Of a stretch of 64,000 nt of DNA, positions 46,398 through 57,477 are shown piece after piece (the first letter of the stretch is position 1; the number at the start of each line of letters is the position of its first letter). A program made the position numbers and the translations under genes. The notes beneath the pieces are model-generated. The model worked only from the letters and a program-made list of their open reading frames with translations. It searched no databases and was not told the DNA's origin. The stretch comes from Aplectana chamaeleonis (Eukaryota; Nematoda; Chromadorea; Rhabditida; Cosmocercidae): contig JAPDOI010000010.1 of NCBI GenBank assembly GCA_029168955.1, positions 159,501-223,500 of the forward strand. The letters are read 5' to 3'.

Positions 46398-46942
46398 GCA
46401 TCATCCCTCTGGAAATGTTGAAAGAAGCCCTTCATTCTGGTTTCGATTTGGACGATGATGTCGAAGAGATTCCGATGCGAGGTTGCGCGCCAGTGTACGA
46501 TGCATCCGGGAATCCTATGATCTTCAAGGGAGCGATAAGGCTTTCCATGCAGATTGGAAACAGCAACAAGCGAAGGATCGCATGCTTCGTGATGAAGGGA
46601 GGAGATGGATCGCTAGTTCTTGGCACTAACGCCTTAGGCAAGTTGGGATTTAACCTTGAGCGGTTTAAGAGAGCGGCGATCTCTCCCAGCAAAGGCGAAA
46701 CCTTCAGTGCGGTTAAGGACAGGCGTACTCAGAAGCAGCGGAAGCAGCCGCAAGACCCCGTTGTTCGGTCTGCTGGTGCAAAAGTCAGGAACAATCGAAC
46801 GACTCCTGAAGTCCATGCTCCTGTCGCTGACACTTTTGTGGGAGCAAAAGTCTTCAAACAAGGTGAAGACGAAGCACCTTGCGGAACAGCAGACATGGTG
46901 CACACAGACAAGGTCGAGTTGCCCAGGAAGATTTTGCGCTAA
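46373..46942 (+). pseudogene. Retroviral-type aspartic protease remnant with altered active site
   Basis: After a frame change from gag, the segment reads LVTGSQVSIIPLEML, followed by YDASGNPMIFKGAIRLSMQI and SLVLGTNALGKLGF. This is the layout of a retrotransposon protease, in which the catalytic triad is normally Asp-Thr/Ser-Gly. Here the Asp position reads Val (GTC near 46379), so the enzyme should be inactive. The downstream part is polar and unrecognised. Confidence 0.75.
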
Positions 46943-47864
46943 GCGGACGCTTGAGGTGAAATGTTGCGCAGCAACAGATCAAGGAAAAGGCGCTGAGAAC
47001 CACGACCGCGCTCAGTCAGGAGCTTGCCCGAGATGGAGGCGATGCAATACGGTCATGCCTGATAGGCGCCGAGACCATAACTCATGCAAGCCTGGGCCTG
47101 ACGAACCCAGCAGAGTACAATTCGATGCGGTTCAGAGGTTACCTAAAGGGGCATCAGAAGAGCCCGTGCAGCCTGTTAGAACTCGTAGGAAACGGGGGAA
47201 GCCCAGAAAGAACCCCTCCGCAGAGATTCAAACGAGTCGGAAGATTCGATGTTTCAAAACGGGTATCGGCATAGAGCATCCACTCAACTTGCGTCATCGA
47301 TGTGACTACGGCTGTTTTGGGCAGTGTGTTCATGTCGCTGTTCCCAGTCCGACACACCAAATGGCACGATCGAATAAAGTGGCCGACAGGTTTGAACTAG
47401 AGAACGTCGCCTCTGTTGGAGAACAAGGGAGCTGGAGTGAGGAAAGGAAGGAGTCGAAGCTCCAAAAGGTAAAGTCTACGCATCTCACTCCCCATGGTCC
47501 CGCCGCCGCCACGAAGGGTTGCAGCCACCTATACGTCGATTCTGTGGAAGCCGTGGAGGCAGCAACAAGAATGCGGTTCGAGCACAGAGCCGGTTCAAAT
47601 GTGGCACTTTGCCATGACGTCGGAGCCAATGCCATGAATGCGATCGAAGTGTGGAAACCTATGAAGCATAGCTGTGGTTGTAACAGTAATACTGGTTTCA
47701 GCATCAAACCAGATGGGGGAGATCGACCCAGTTCTAGTGACGTCGGGAACAGTTGTGACAGTGGTCGAAGGAGCAGTGGAATAGAAAACAGGAAATGTTC
47801 GGAGAGGAGCCCAGTGATATCGTCAGTGATATGAGTCGGGACGACTCTCCTGTTAGTGCGGGCA
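46943..47864 (+). other. Post-protease internal region, no polymerase
   Basis: A frame of 392 codons (46656-47834) stays open here and reads basic and Cys-containing sequence (CGCNSN, RKRGKPRKN), with no known domain. The stretch ends directly at the 3' LTR. No polypurine tract is obvious. Confidence 0.45.
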
Positions 47865-48273
47865 TGTTAAGAATAGCAGTTAAAAATCCACTGTTGTACC
47901 GTAGCTCTACTAATCTAATAGCCTTAGCGATCTTATTCCAGTTTAGTACCTGCTTCTTAGCAGTTGGTTTCCTCTATTACCCCGTTCCTGTGCTTTCCTT
48001 CTCGGTTTGTTGTCGTAATCGTTCTCCGTCGATCGATGGGCGCGGAGGGGTGGATGCGGGGGTGGGGCATCTTGTGTATGCCTCGCGCTCTCGTCTGCCC
48101 CCGTGGTCTCTCGTCGCAGGCGGGGCCTGCAATCGGAGGCCGCGTCCGCTCCCTTCTTAAGGCGGCTCGTTTAGTTATAGTGGCTTATTTTGTAGTTGTA
48201 GAGTGGTACGGAGAGGTGACTCTCCTCAATAAATAGTTGTACCACAGTTCAGTCTACAACAGTCCAGTCGATT
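47865..48273 (+). repeat. 3' LTR
   Basis: This is a direct repeat of 43987-44390 with a few differences (one extra G in the GGGGGTGGGG run, CTTGTG for CTTATG, small indels near 48100-48150 and 48252). The modest divergence indicates a fairly recent insertion. Confidence 0.9.
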
Positions 48274-48391
48274 CTTTTCATATTTTTTACTAGCTAATTG
48301 TCTTGAAAAACCTGTGTATGGATAATATTGTGCCTCCCAACGACGAAAGAGTAATTGAAGATTTGTTTTCATATTTTTATCAATAGGCACA

Positions 48392-48673
48392 TACTGTGTT
48401 TCTCTGGGACGAATTCCGGTCCGCAATTGCGTCTCAACAAGATTGGGGCCGCACGCGCTCGAGTCAGTCGAGTTTCCAGTGCCCAAGCCTAGTCGCTGTG
48501 GCTTTTTTATACAGTTTTCTCCAGTTTTGTTTAGTTTTCAGTTTCAAAAACCCACCTAGAGTCAACAGATCGGCGGCTGAGTCGTTGGAAACTCTTTCGA
48601 CTCAAAAGCGCGCGTCCGCAAAGCGTGTCGAGACGCAATTGCGGACCGGACTTTGGCCCAGAGAAGCACAGTA
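48392..48673. mobile_element. Foldback MITE family G, copy 2
   Basis: The ends TACTGTGTTTCTC and GAGAAGCACAGTA are inverted. The arms share CCGGTCCGCAATTGCGTCTC and its complement. It is homologous to 12243-12522. Confidence 0.8.
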
Positions 48674-49015
48674 TAAAGATTGAAGCTTGTAGGTGAACAT
48701 GCTGCAAATGCAATGATGTACTGCTGTTTCTTCAACTATGGATATTTTCAAAGGCTTGCATTGAGTACCTGATTAATTTTTCATCGTTTTGCCTCAACCG
48801 AAAATATCCGAAATTACCTGAAATTATCCGACCGGATACCCGTATCCGGATCATTGGAAAAATGACATTATCTGAATTGAACCAATATGCGGAAAATTCA
48901 AAATCGGCATTATTATAATCGATCCGCTATCCGAAAAATTATCATCGGATAAGAAGTTTATGCTGCACTGTGCCCGAATTCTAAGGCACCGGTCAGAGTT
49001 GGTGCTATTTGCATC

Positions 49016-49400
49016 TGTAACCCACCGACTCCCCGCAACACCCACCCGGTCGATACGTATGTTTAAAATGATGGAGTGAGGTTGAGAAAATTACTCGGTG
49101 TATCCAACTAGATATGACGATGATTACGTGGCCAATAGGATTGCACCTGTTTAGAGAAATAGTGAAGGAGAGCACATTGAAGAAACAGAGGTAGCAGTGT
49201 GGATAGCTTTCTAGTGATACGCAATGTTTTATCATCGGTCCGCCCACCCGGTGATTTTCTCATCCGCCGTCATTCACGTATAGCATGGATATCGACCGCG
49301 TCGGATACACCGAGTGATTTTCTCAACCTCACTCCATCATTTTAAACATACGTATCGACCGGGTGGGTGTTGGGGGGTGTGGGGCGGATACACCGAGTGA
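49016..49400. mobile_element. Foldback element V
   Basis: Left arm CACCCGGTCGATACGTATGT through TGGAGTGAGGTTGAGAAAAT (about 49029-49099) is nearly perfectly complementary to 49303-49377. GGATACACCGAGTGATTTT occurs again just outside the right arm. The interior is non-coding. Confidence 0.75.
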
Positions 49401-49554
49401 TTTTTGCATCCCATTTCCAATGCATTCTGTGTGTATCGACTGGGCTGCAGACTTCGGCTCATCCAACTATGACCGGGGCCTAAGACCGACCGTGAATAAT
49501 GGCTAGCTACTCCCTAACAAGAGCCGGCCAAACCGACACTTTCCACTCCACTGA

Positions 49555-50612
49555 CAAGGGAACCACAATAAGTCATAGTGATCATTCCAAATGAAATGTA
49601 CTTTTTTAGATACATTTTCAGACGAAAAGTCCGAATATGCTCATCGCAGCTGCCTAGACCCACACTGAAGAGAGTGATGAGCGTTTTTAAAGCTTTGCGG
49701 CAAGGTAAGGGCACCCCCATGGAATTTTTAGGGTGTTTTTGAATTTTTCTCCTGATTTTGCTCAAAACATGTATGCAGGAGTAATCTGGGGTGGTGAACA
49801 TGAATCTGGGGTTCGCTTGCCCAAATTTTAAGGTTTACTGTAGGTTCCGGTAGGTAACATTCTATTAAGGAGGCAAAACCTACCTCAATATTCCGATAAT
49901 CGACAAATAGACATCAGATTCGTATGCAGCACCCCAAATAACCCCCACATAGTAACTTTGAGACAAATCTGAGACTTTGACCAAACTGCCGTATACCCAC
50001 CGCAATCTACCGTAAGCTGCCAAAACTCGATAAACCGACGTCAGATTCGTGTTCAGCACTCCAAATAACCCTTAGAGAAATAACTTAAGCATATTCTATA
50101 GAAGCACTCCGGAAATCGTCGAAAGTTGCGATTTGCCATCAAATTCTCCCCCGATGGGAATCTGTGAACGAATACAGTCGAAAAGTTCGGAAAATCGATA
50201 AATGAACCTCAGGTTCGTGATCAGCACCCCAAATAACCACCCAGAGCGAACTTTAAGTCAAATCTGGAATATTTTTCTAAAACGATTGGTATAAACAAAC
50301 GCCCAACCGAAAGTCCAAAACGCTGTTAGTCTGCGCAAAGTTTGGAAAATGTTCCTTCACCCTAACTTTGCTTAGTAGGGAAGTTTTGGGCGCTGAACAC
50401 GATTATGAGATCCGTTCCCGGATTTTCTTAAAAATAATGAGCTTTTTGGAGGGTACAATAAGTGCGAAAATTAGAGAAAAAATGCCGATAACTTTTTATC
50501 AGAGCGAGTTTAGGCAGCTGCGATGGGCATATTCGGACTTTTCGTCCGAAAATGGTTCTAGAAAAGTGCATTTCAATTGGAATGGTCACTATGAATTGTT
50601 GTGGTTCCCTTA
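49555..50612. mobile_element. Foldback MITE family D, copy 3
   Basis: This is a 1058-bp element, CAAGGGAACC...GGTTCCCTTA, with a TGA duplication at 49552-49554 and 50613-50615. Its terminal arms (CATATTCGGACTTTTCGTC on the right) form a different subtype from copies 1 and 2, shared with the cut copy at 60908. The interior repeats are the same. Confidence 0.85.
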
Positions 50613-50654
50613 TGAGACGTCCTTCAGTAGTCAACTGGGTGGCTAACTCAGAGA

Positions 50655-51443
50655 AACTCACGGCCCGTCCGCGGCGGAAGATGAGCTCTCCGGACGGTCC
50701 GCGGCGCTTGACGGCTGATCCGCGGCACAACGGATAGCGGGTTAGTCAAACGGCTCATCCGCGGCGCTGTTGTTCTCGATGGGGGTGGCTCCGGGGCGCA
50801 CCGGCAGTTGAACGACTCCACCTCCTCATCTCACTCATTCACATCTCACTTGACCACCGGCACGGCTGCAGTGGCAACCATGAAAAAACATGGTGAAGCG
50901 AATGATCACGTCCTAATGTGTTTATCACATGCACAGCCGGTATAAAAGGGGCCTCATCTCACTCGAGTCCTCATTCGGCTTTCTAATGCCGGCCCTGAAA
51001 GGTGACTTCGAGTCACTCTCCGGAGGGCAGCATGTATTCGATCGCTGTGGGGATAGGGATATCCTCACAGCTGGGGAGGGGGGTCGGTTTTTGCCGCGGT
51101 CCGCAGAAAGGTGGCTTCTCACCGCAGACCTCGGCAAAGGCTACGCCCTTGTGCGGACCGAGGCGGGACTTTCTCTACCCCGGACCGCGACATTCACGCA
51201 TCTCTCGAGAAGAGGCGGACCGGTCATGACTGTGTCGGAGAGGACGGTCCGCGGGGGCTCTCAGGACGGTCCGCAGCGGATCTCAGGACGATCCGCGGCG
51301 GCTCTCAGGACGATCCGCGGCGCCTGCACGATTATCCTCGGCGCTCTGCCGGCGCTTTACCGGCTTCGGTGAAGGATCGTCCGGTCGTCGGCCGCGGACG
51401 ATCCTGGAAAAGCGCTGCGGACGGGCCGTGAGTTTCGGGAGAG
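50655..51443. mobile_element. Foldback element family O, copy 2
   Basis: The ends AAACTCACGGCCCGTCCGC and GCGGACGGGCCGTGAGTTTC are inverted, and GGTCCGCGG words recur in both arms. The loop contains TATAAAAGG (near 50941) followed by AGGTGACTTCGAGTCACTCT, matching 30838-31548. Confidence 0.7.
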
Positions 51444-52010
51444 TGACTTAGGATAAAATCAGAGATCACTGGTGTAATTATAAACTCGTTAACGCTGTTC
51501 GCACCTCGGCTCGCTCGCCAGAGAGTTCCTCCCACCTCGAGAGAGAGAGAGAGAGAGCAGACAGCCAAGATCGCGCGGCGGTTTCCGCGCGGCGAGTTAT
51601 GCAGGCTCAATTGCTGTCTCTCGGATTACGATTGGACCACAGACGTTAACCGATCCACTGCCAGTATATTAATTACAGGGTTGACAGCACATGTTTATTA
51701 GATTAGCATTCAATAGATATTACATCACTTTCTTTACCTGAGTATCTGGTATTTGAAAACAAAATAATTATGTAAGATTCACTAGATCATTACACGCGAG
51801 TAAATTATTAATTCACAAGGTGACAGAAGTACTACGGAATCACACAGCTGAATTTGTTACAAACGAATTTGTTTTCAACGGATTTGTTTTTTATGTTGTT
51901 CTGTTACAAACGGATATGTTTTTTACGAACTTGTTTTTTTGAGTTTTCAACGAATTCGTCATTCGTTAACAGTTTTTTTACTCAGGGCACCTGTCATAAT
52001 TTCTAAAGCT
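51444..52010. other. Intergenic, no recognised gene
   Basis: There is a short (GA)n run near 51540-51558 and irregular repeats of ACGAATTTGTT-like words near 51855-51975. No ORF of note. Confidence 0.35.
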
Positions 52011-52019
52011 ATTTTAAAT

Positions 52020-52265
52020 GGCGAGTGGGGCAGTGGCAAGAGGCACCACTGTCATACACACGGTCGAGTGATCGATCCTCGCGCAGGGTCAACCAAACTT
52101 CTATCCCTCCGGTAAATTGGTACCAGACTTGCCTGGAAGGATGAAAACACTGACTTGGACGTCGGCTGGCCTCCGCGAGTCATTGTCTAGGCCCAATACA
52201 CATTCAAAAGCTTCTACGATTCTGAATGGAAGCCGATTGTGTAGCTCATCCCCAAAGGATTGATA
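52020..52265 (+). repeat. Possible tRNA-derived SINE
   Basis: GGGGCAGTGGCAAGAGGC near 52026 resembles a pol III A box, and GTGATCGATCCTCGC near 52067 resembles a B box. They are followed by a non-tRNA body. I found no second copy in the window to confirm borders. Confidence 0.3.
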
Positions 52266-52269
52266 AGCT

Positions 52270-52770
52270 TCAGAAATTTATCCCTTTTGTTTTGATTAAA
52301 AATCTCTTTTCGATGATTATTTCGTGATTTTCTCGATAAATATCATAATATTTTAATTCAATGATTATTTGTTTTGAATTCCATAGATCCCATTAATTGT
52401 GGTGCGCGCGAAGCGCGCACCTGATTTGGAAAAGGATTGCTTCTGCGCACACCCCTCATTACAGAATCTCGGTTTGGAAGATAGTTCCAAACTTGGCATT
52501 TTCACAAAATGTGGAGCAGTATGTAGTAGGTTCTAAACACTGCCCAAAATTCAGAAAAATCCGCTTTGTGGTTCTCGAGAAATCGAAAAATTAGTGAATT
52601 TTAAAATGTGCGTCTGTGTGTGTGTGTGAGTCCGGTGAAACTTTTGAATGATAAAAAACATGGTTGGCCAATTGAGAGAAATGGAGTGGTATTGTGATAA
52701 GAGTGCATTGATTGCAACCGTTAGAGTAGTTAGGTGTTTTTTACGTCCATCAGGAGCCGTATGCACACCG
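52270..52770. other. Intergenic, AT-rich, no recognised gene
   Basis: There is a short (TG)n run near 52614-52628 and no ORF with a domain. Confidence 0.3.
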
Positions 52771-52774
52771 TTTA

Positions 52775-53885
52775 TTGTGCGGGGTCCGACTGGAAGTGTG
52801 CCATGCGCAAAGGAACGTGCGCGGTACCCAACTGGAAGTGTGCCAAACGCCACAAAACGTGTGTGGGATCCGATTGGAAGTGCGCCAATTGCCAAGGAAC
52901 GTGTGCTGGACCCAACTGTGAGTGCACCAAGCGCCGAGGAACGTTTACAGTACCCAACTAGGAATGCGCCAAGCGCCGGGGAACGTGTGCGGTGCCCAAC
53001 TGGAAGTGTGCCAAACCACACAGAACGTCTGTGTGACCTGACTGGAAGTGCACCAAGCGCCGACGAACGTGTGCGGAACCCGACTGAGATTGCGCCGAGC
53101 GCCAGGAACGTGTGCAGGGCTTGACAGAAAAGGCACCAAGCGCCAGGGAACGTGTTCGCGACCCAACTAAAAGTGTGCCAAGCGACGGGGAACGTGTGCG
53201 AGACCGAAATTGAAAAGCGCCGAGCGCCGGAGAAAGAGTGCGGGACTCAACTGGGAGCGCGCGAAGCGCCGGGGAAAATGGGCGGGACCCAGCTGGAAGT
53301 GCTTCATGCGCCGGGGAACGTATCCAACTGTGAGTGCGCCAAGTGCCGAGGAAAGTGTGCGGGACCCAAATTCGGGTGCGCCAAGCGCCGAGCAAAGCGT
53401 GAGGGACCCAACTGGGAGTGCGCCAAGTGCCGGGGAAAGTGTGCGGGACCCAACTGGGAGCGCGCCAAGCGCCGAGCAAAGCGTGAGGGACCCAACTGGG
53501 AGTGCGCCAAGTGCCGGGGAAAGTGTGCGGGACCCAACTGGGAGCGCGCCAAGCGCCGAGCAAAGCGTTAGGGACCCAACTGGGAGTGCGCCAAGTGCCG
53601 GGGAAAGTGTGCCGGACCCAAATGGGAGCGCGCCAAGCGCCGAGCAAAGCGTGAGGGACCTAACTGGGAGTGCGCCAAGTGCCGGGGAAAGTGTGCCGGA
53701 CCCAACTGGGAGCGCGCCAAGCGCCGAGCAAAGCGTAAGGGACCCAACTGGGAGGGCGCCAAGTGCCGGGGAAAGTGTGTGGGACTCGACCGAAAAAGCG
53801 CCAAGCGCCGGGCAAAGAGGGCGGGACCCAACTGAGAGTACGCCAAGCGTTACGGATCGTGTGTTTGACCCAACCGGGAGGGCCG
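52775..53885 (+). repeat. Minisatellite array 3 (42-bp unit)
   Basis: About 26 units of 42 bp contain GTGTGCGGGACCCAACTGGG and AGTGCGCCAAGCGCCGAG. The units between about 53340 and 53760 alternate in an 84-bp pattern. The unit aligns without gaps with the 42-bp units of arrays 1 and 2. Plus-strand frames read SVRDPTGSAPSAEQ-type 14-residue repeats (52648-53124, then in another frame 53210-53968). Open frames on both strands are expected from the period. Confidence 0.95.
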
Positions 53886-54111
53886 GCAAAGGAGTGGAAA
53901 TCGAAAATCCGTTCATGTTATTGCGATTCATCCGTTCATCTGGTCGTTATTGGGTTCGGAAACCATGAAAAAGGGTGTGAACTGTGGTGGTACTAGAAGG
54001 GGTGGGCAAGTGTGACGCAAGAGAGGTCTACTACACAACTGCATGGACTTATGAAAGTCATATCTGAGGGTGTAATGTGCCTTCAAAAGGAAACCTTCGC
54101 TAAAATAAAGT

Positions 54112-54826
54112 GAAATTATCTAACAGTTCTGCTTTGCTACGGATTAGTAGGATTTGGAAATGAAACATTTGTGGGAAACTCGTTAAAAGAAGTGAAATGT
54201 CTTATGCTACTGATTTGGCATGGGAATAAATTCGAAAGAAGCGCTAAAAACTCAGTGAAATGATTCATCGTTGATTTGGCTGTGCACTTGTTTACTAAAC
54301 AACAAAAATTGAGTGTGACATCTAAAAACCAAATCACGCGCTTCTCTTCTGAAATCAACCTAAAGCTTGCAGTTTAGGTTAACAAGTCTCAGGTCCTTGC
54401 AAAATTATGTTGTGACTCCCACCTCAATCATTCAGAAATATTGATTTTCAAGCATGACTAAATTATTTGACGCGTTCGCTTCCGATTGACTATCAATAAA
54501 TGAAAAAGGAAATAACATCACGTAATGTGTTTATGCGAATGTCGTCAACTGAGAGAACTGCTGTCACACGAATACATAAATGCTCAGTAAGAAGTGCGTG
54601 ATTTGGTTTTTCGATGTCGCACTCAATTTTTGTTGTTTAGTAAATAAGTGCACAGCCAAATCAACGATGAATCATTTCACTGAGTTTTTAGCGCTTCTTT
54701 CGAGTTTATTCCCATGCCAAATCATTAGCATAAGACATTTCACTTCTTTTAACGAGTTTCTCTTAAATGTTTCATTTCCAAATCCTACTAATCCGTAGCA
54801 AAGCAAAACTGTTAGATAATTGATTT
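54112..54826. mobile_element. Foldback element W with arms of about 235 bp
   Basis: Left arm 54112-54345 and right arm 54592-54826 are highly similar inverted repeats (shared words CTTTGCTACGGATTAGTAGG, AAATGATTCATCGTTGATTT and their complements). The loop is about 245 bp. Open frames in the two arms mirror each other and are not taken as genes. Confidence 0.85.
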
Positions 54827-55320
54827 CAATTTTCGTGTTCCACGCAACCACATTCATTTATTTATCGATGAAATTTTCGCTTCAAACTATTATTTTATTT
54901 CGATGATGATTATTGATTGTTTTATTTTATTAAGATTATTATTGCAGGATTCGTACGATGATCATTATTATATTTCATTTCTACGATTATTTCATTGAAA
55001 TTCCACAATTTCCATAACATAATTCAATTTTCGTGTTGCACGTATCCATATTGATTTATCTGATTGAATACCATTCAATCCTTATTAAAAGAGATCCTTG
55101 TTTCGTTTTATATCCATATCCATTCGATATTCGTTACCTTCCTTTAAGATCAATCAATGAGAATACCATGCCTCTATCTTTGCCTATGGCAGAGCCATTA
55201 GGAGCGTCCCATTCAGAACGATGCCAATGCCTCCACTTACTCTCCTCCAAGAGGGATACGAAGGTACACTACATCGTCGCGTTGCGGCGATCTAGTCGCC
55301 GTGCGGAGTGGGCGAGAGAT
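54827..55320. other. Intergenic, AT-rich, no recognised gene
   Basis: The stretch is AT-rich with TTATTTTATT-type words and no domain-bearing ORF. Confidence 0.35.
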
Positions 55321-55332
55321 TCTGAGTCGAGG

Positions 55333-55547
<215 letters not shown>

Positions 55548-55559
55548 TCTGAGTCGAGG

Positions 55560-56260
55560 TGCAAACCATCACTAATTACAGTCCCATTAATTGACTTTAT
55601 CCTAAAGTTGCACACCCGTGAGTTTCTCTGAGGAAGGCTGAAGCGCACATAAATCTAGACACACTTCAATCCTGAAAGACGCTGATGTGAGATAAGAGCA
55701 AGACACTCCAGGTGCGGTGCTGTAAGATGAAATTGTGATAAAATGGAACTTCTGAAATAATCAAATGGATCAAACCCTTCTCAAAGATTCTCAAATCGTT
55801 GATCCAAAGAAGATGAGGTAGGCTTAGCAGGAGAATTGCGCTGCTATCGACTTACGGCGATCTGAAATAATGGTCGTCAATCTGATTTTTACAACGCCCT
55901 AGTTTTGTCGAGATTATACCAATTTTCGGCGTGTTTCGTGTCCTACAGCTATTGGCTGAATACTTCGATTTCTCAAGTTATTTTTTCTGTGAACAGTATT
56001 TTTACGTAAATAACGCGTGAACTTGTCAAGAGGGCAGTGATAAATAGCTTTTTTGTTCGAGGCCAGCCGTAATATCCAAGCGACAGTGTGTCCACCCTGT
56101 TCACTCTCTCCATGAACTCGATTCTACGCTCTTTCTTGAAAACGATTTTTTTCATTGGAGCTGGAAGACCCGTACTAAAAAGAACCTAAGGTAAGGGTGG
56201 ACAGACAAGAGACACCTCAAGATCTAAAAGAAAATAAAAAATCAATAAAATCCCGGCCTT
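55560..56260. other. Intergenic, no recognised gene
   Basis: There are only short frames (one minus-strand frame of 60 codons at 55973-56155), no domain and no matched repeat. Confidence 0.35.
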
Positions 56261-56828
56261 GAAGGCAGCATACACGCTAGTAAACGTGTTCGAGATAACT
56301 ACGGAAATAGAATGGTATGGCACCGAACACAACGCCCACGCATCTTGAAGCGTTAAAAATGACCCACAATGCCGTTACATGAGTAAGAAGTTGGCCCCGC
56401 CCACGTATCTGCGCGCCCCTGCTGGGGCTTCGGTGGTGCAGTGCGATAAGGCGCTTCCCCGGAAAGGAAATATGCTGGTTCAATCTCGCCCGGAGCCAAG
56501 CGTTTTGCGATGAACTCAGCACCTTGCGTAAACATACCATAACGTGCACTGCGACATTGAACTGCAGTTACGTCAAAAATCAGCCAAAAATCGCGTAAGA
56601 CTATACATATTGTGCTTATTCTGCCACCCACAATCGTCGCTGACGGTGGGAATGGCCCAGCACCCCGTTAGTGGAGGAGAACGCAAATACAGGGGTCAAG
56701 CTCTTAGTCGAGTAGCGGCATTGTGGGTCGTTTTTGACGCTTCAAAAGGCGGAGGTGTTGTGTTCTGTGCCATACCATTATAATTCTGTAGTTATCTCAA
56801 TTACGTTTACGAGCGTGTACGCTGCCTC
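56261..56828. mobile_element. Foldback element N carrying a tRNA-like segment
   Basis: The left end GGCAGCATACACGCTAGTAA and right end TTACGAGCGTGTACGCTGCC are inverted. Pairing continues through GAGATAACTAC, ATGGTATGGCAC and GACCCACAATGCCG over about 125 bp. The flanking triplets are TTG and TTA, so the duplication is imperfect. The interior holds the tRNA-like segment at 56426-56497. Confidence 0.7.
56426..56497 (+). other. tRNA-like cloverleaf (SINE head or tRNA pseudogene)
   Basis: In 72 bases I can fold a 7-bp acceptor stem (GGCTTCG/CGGAGCC), a 4-bp D stem (GTGC/GCGC), a 4-bp anticodon stem (TTCC/GGAA) around CCGGAAA, and a T arm with one mismatch around TTCAATC. The loop would give a GGA (Ser-type) anticodon, but a Ser tRNA should have a long variable arm and this one does not. 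The anticodon and T stems are imperfect. It sits inside foldback element N, so a tRNA-derived SINE or dead tRNA is more likely than a working gene. Confidence 0.5.
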
Positions 56829-56992
56829 TTAAACACAATGAATTGATCGGCCTCGCAGATTATCTGTGGGGCGTCTCCCTGGTTCCGTTTATACTCCCGC
56901 CGCCTAGCAGCTCTGCACATGGAAGATGCGGAGATGCTATAGGGTTGCACTTCGTCACACCGTGTGGCGGTGGAAGTATGAAAGACGCCTTA

Positions 56993-57477
56993 AAGGCAGT
57001 GTTCACGATGATTCTCGTTTCCAAGTTTTCCACTCAAAACAATGCGTAGGCGACCAAGTGTTACCAAAATCACGAAGAAACGGCGAGAAACGCATTAAAA
57101 CGTCGCATTTCAGTGACATTATTTTATAACATGGACTAGTTGCCCGGTTGGATGAACATGTTCACGGTGGTTGTCACCGGTAAAACGTTGGACTAATCGA
57201 AAATGGAAGAATATTTTGAGCAAAACAGTATTAGTTAGGGCCCGAAGGAAAGAACGGAGCAACACAGAATGGAGAATTGCAAAAGACGGGTCCACAAAAG
57301 ATTTCATTGTCGCAACGAACAGTTCCATTGATACTTAAGAGGCGGGCTGATACTTAAGGATTTCGTGCCCTTCTGGTGCGTTATTCTCGGTTTCTTCGTC
57401 ATTTCAGTTCTACTCGGGGGCCAAACAATCGATTTAGCGATTAATCTCAAAATCGAAGATTATCGTGAACACTGCCT
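56993..57477 (+). mobile_element. MITE family E, copy 1
   Basis: This is a 485-bp element with ends AAGGCAGTGTTCACGAT and ATCGTGAACACTGCCT, flanked by TTA at 56990-56992 and 57478-57480. It matches copy 2 (57880-58367) along the full length in the same orientation. The right TTA is also the left TTA of MITE A copy 3. Confidence 0.85.

Larger units (their letters stand above)
43987..48273 (+). mobile_element. LTR retrotransposon lacking polymerase
   Basis: Two LTRs enclose about 3.5 kb with gag and protease remnants. I see no reverse transcriptase, RNase H or integrase motif between the protease (to about 46690) and the 3' LTR. The coding segments are spread over all three frames, and the protease motif is changed. 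It is an internally deleted or non-autonomous copy; Gypsy-like affinity is a guess from the CCHC plus protease order. Confidence 0.85.

Noticed and set aside
46656..47834. Frame of 392 codons as the missing polymerase of the LTR element
   Set aside because: No YxDD, RNase H or integrase motif can be seen, and it overlaps the protease frame out of phase.
54137..54798. Paired frames in the two arms of element W
   Set aside because: They are mirror images produced by the inverted repeat, contain no known domain, and are not conserved beyond the DNA identity.
56426..56497. Functional Ser tRNA gene
   Set aside because: It lacks the long variable arm of Ser tRNAs, has a T-stem mismatch and a 4-bp anticodon stem, and lies inside a foldback element.
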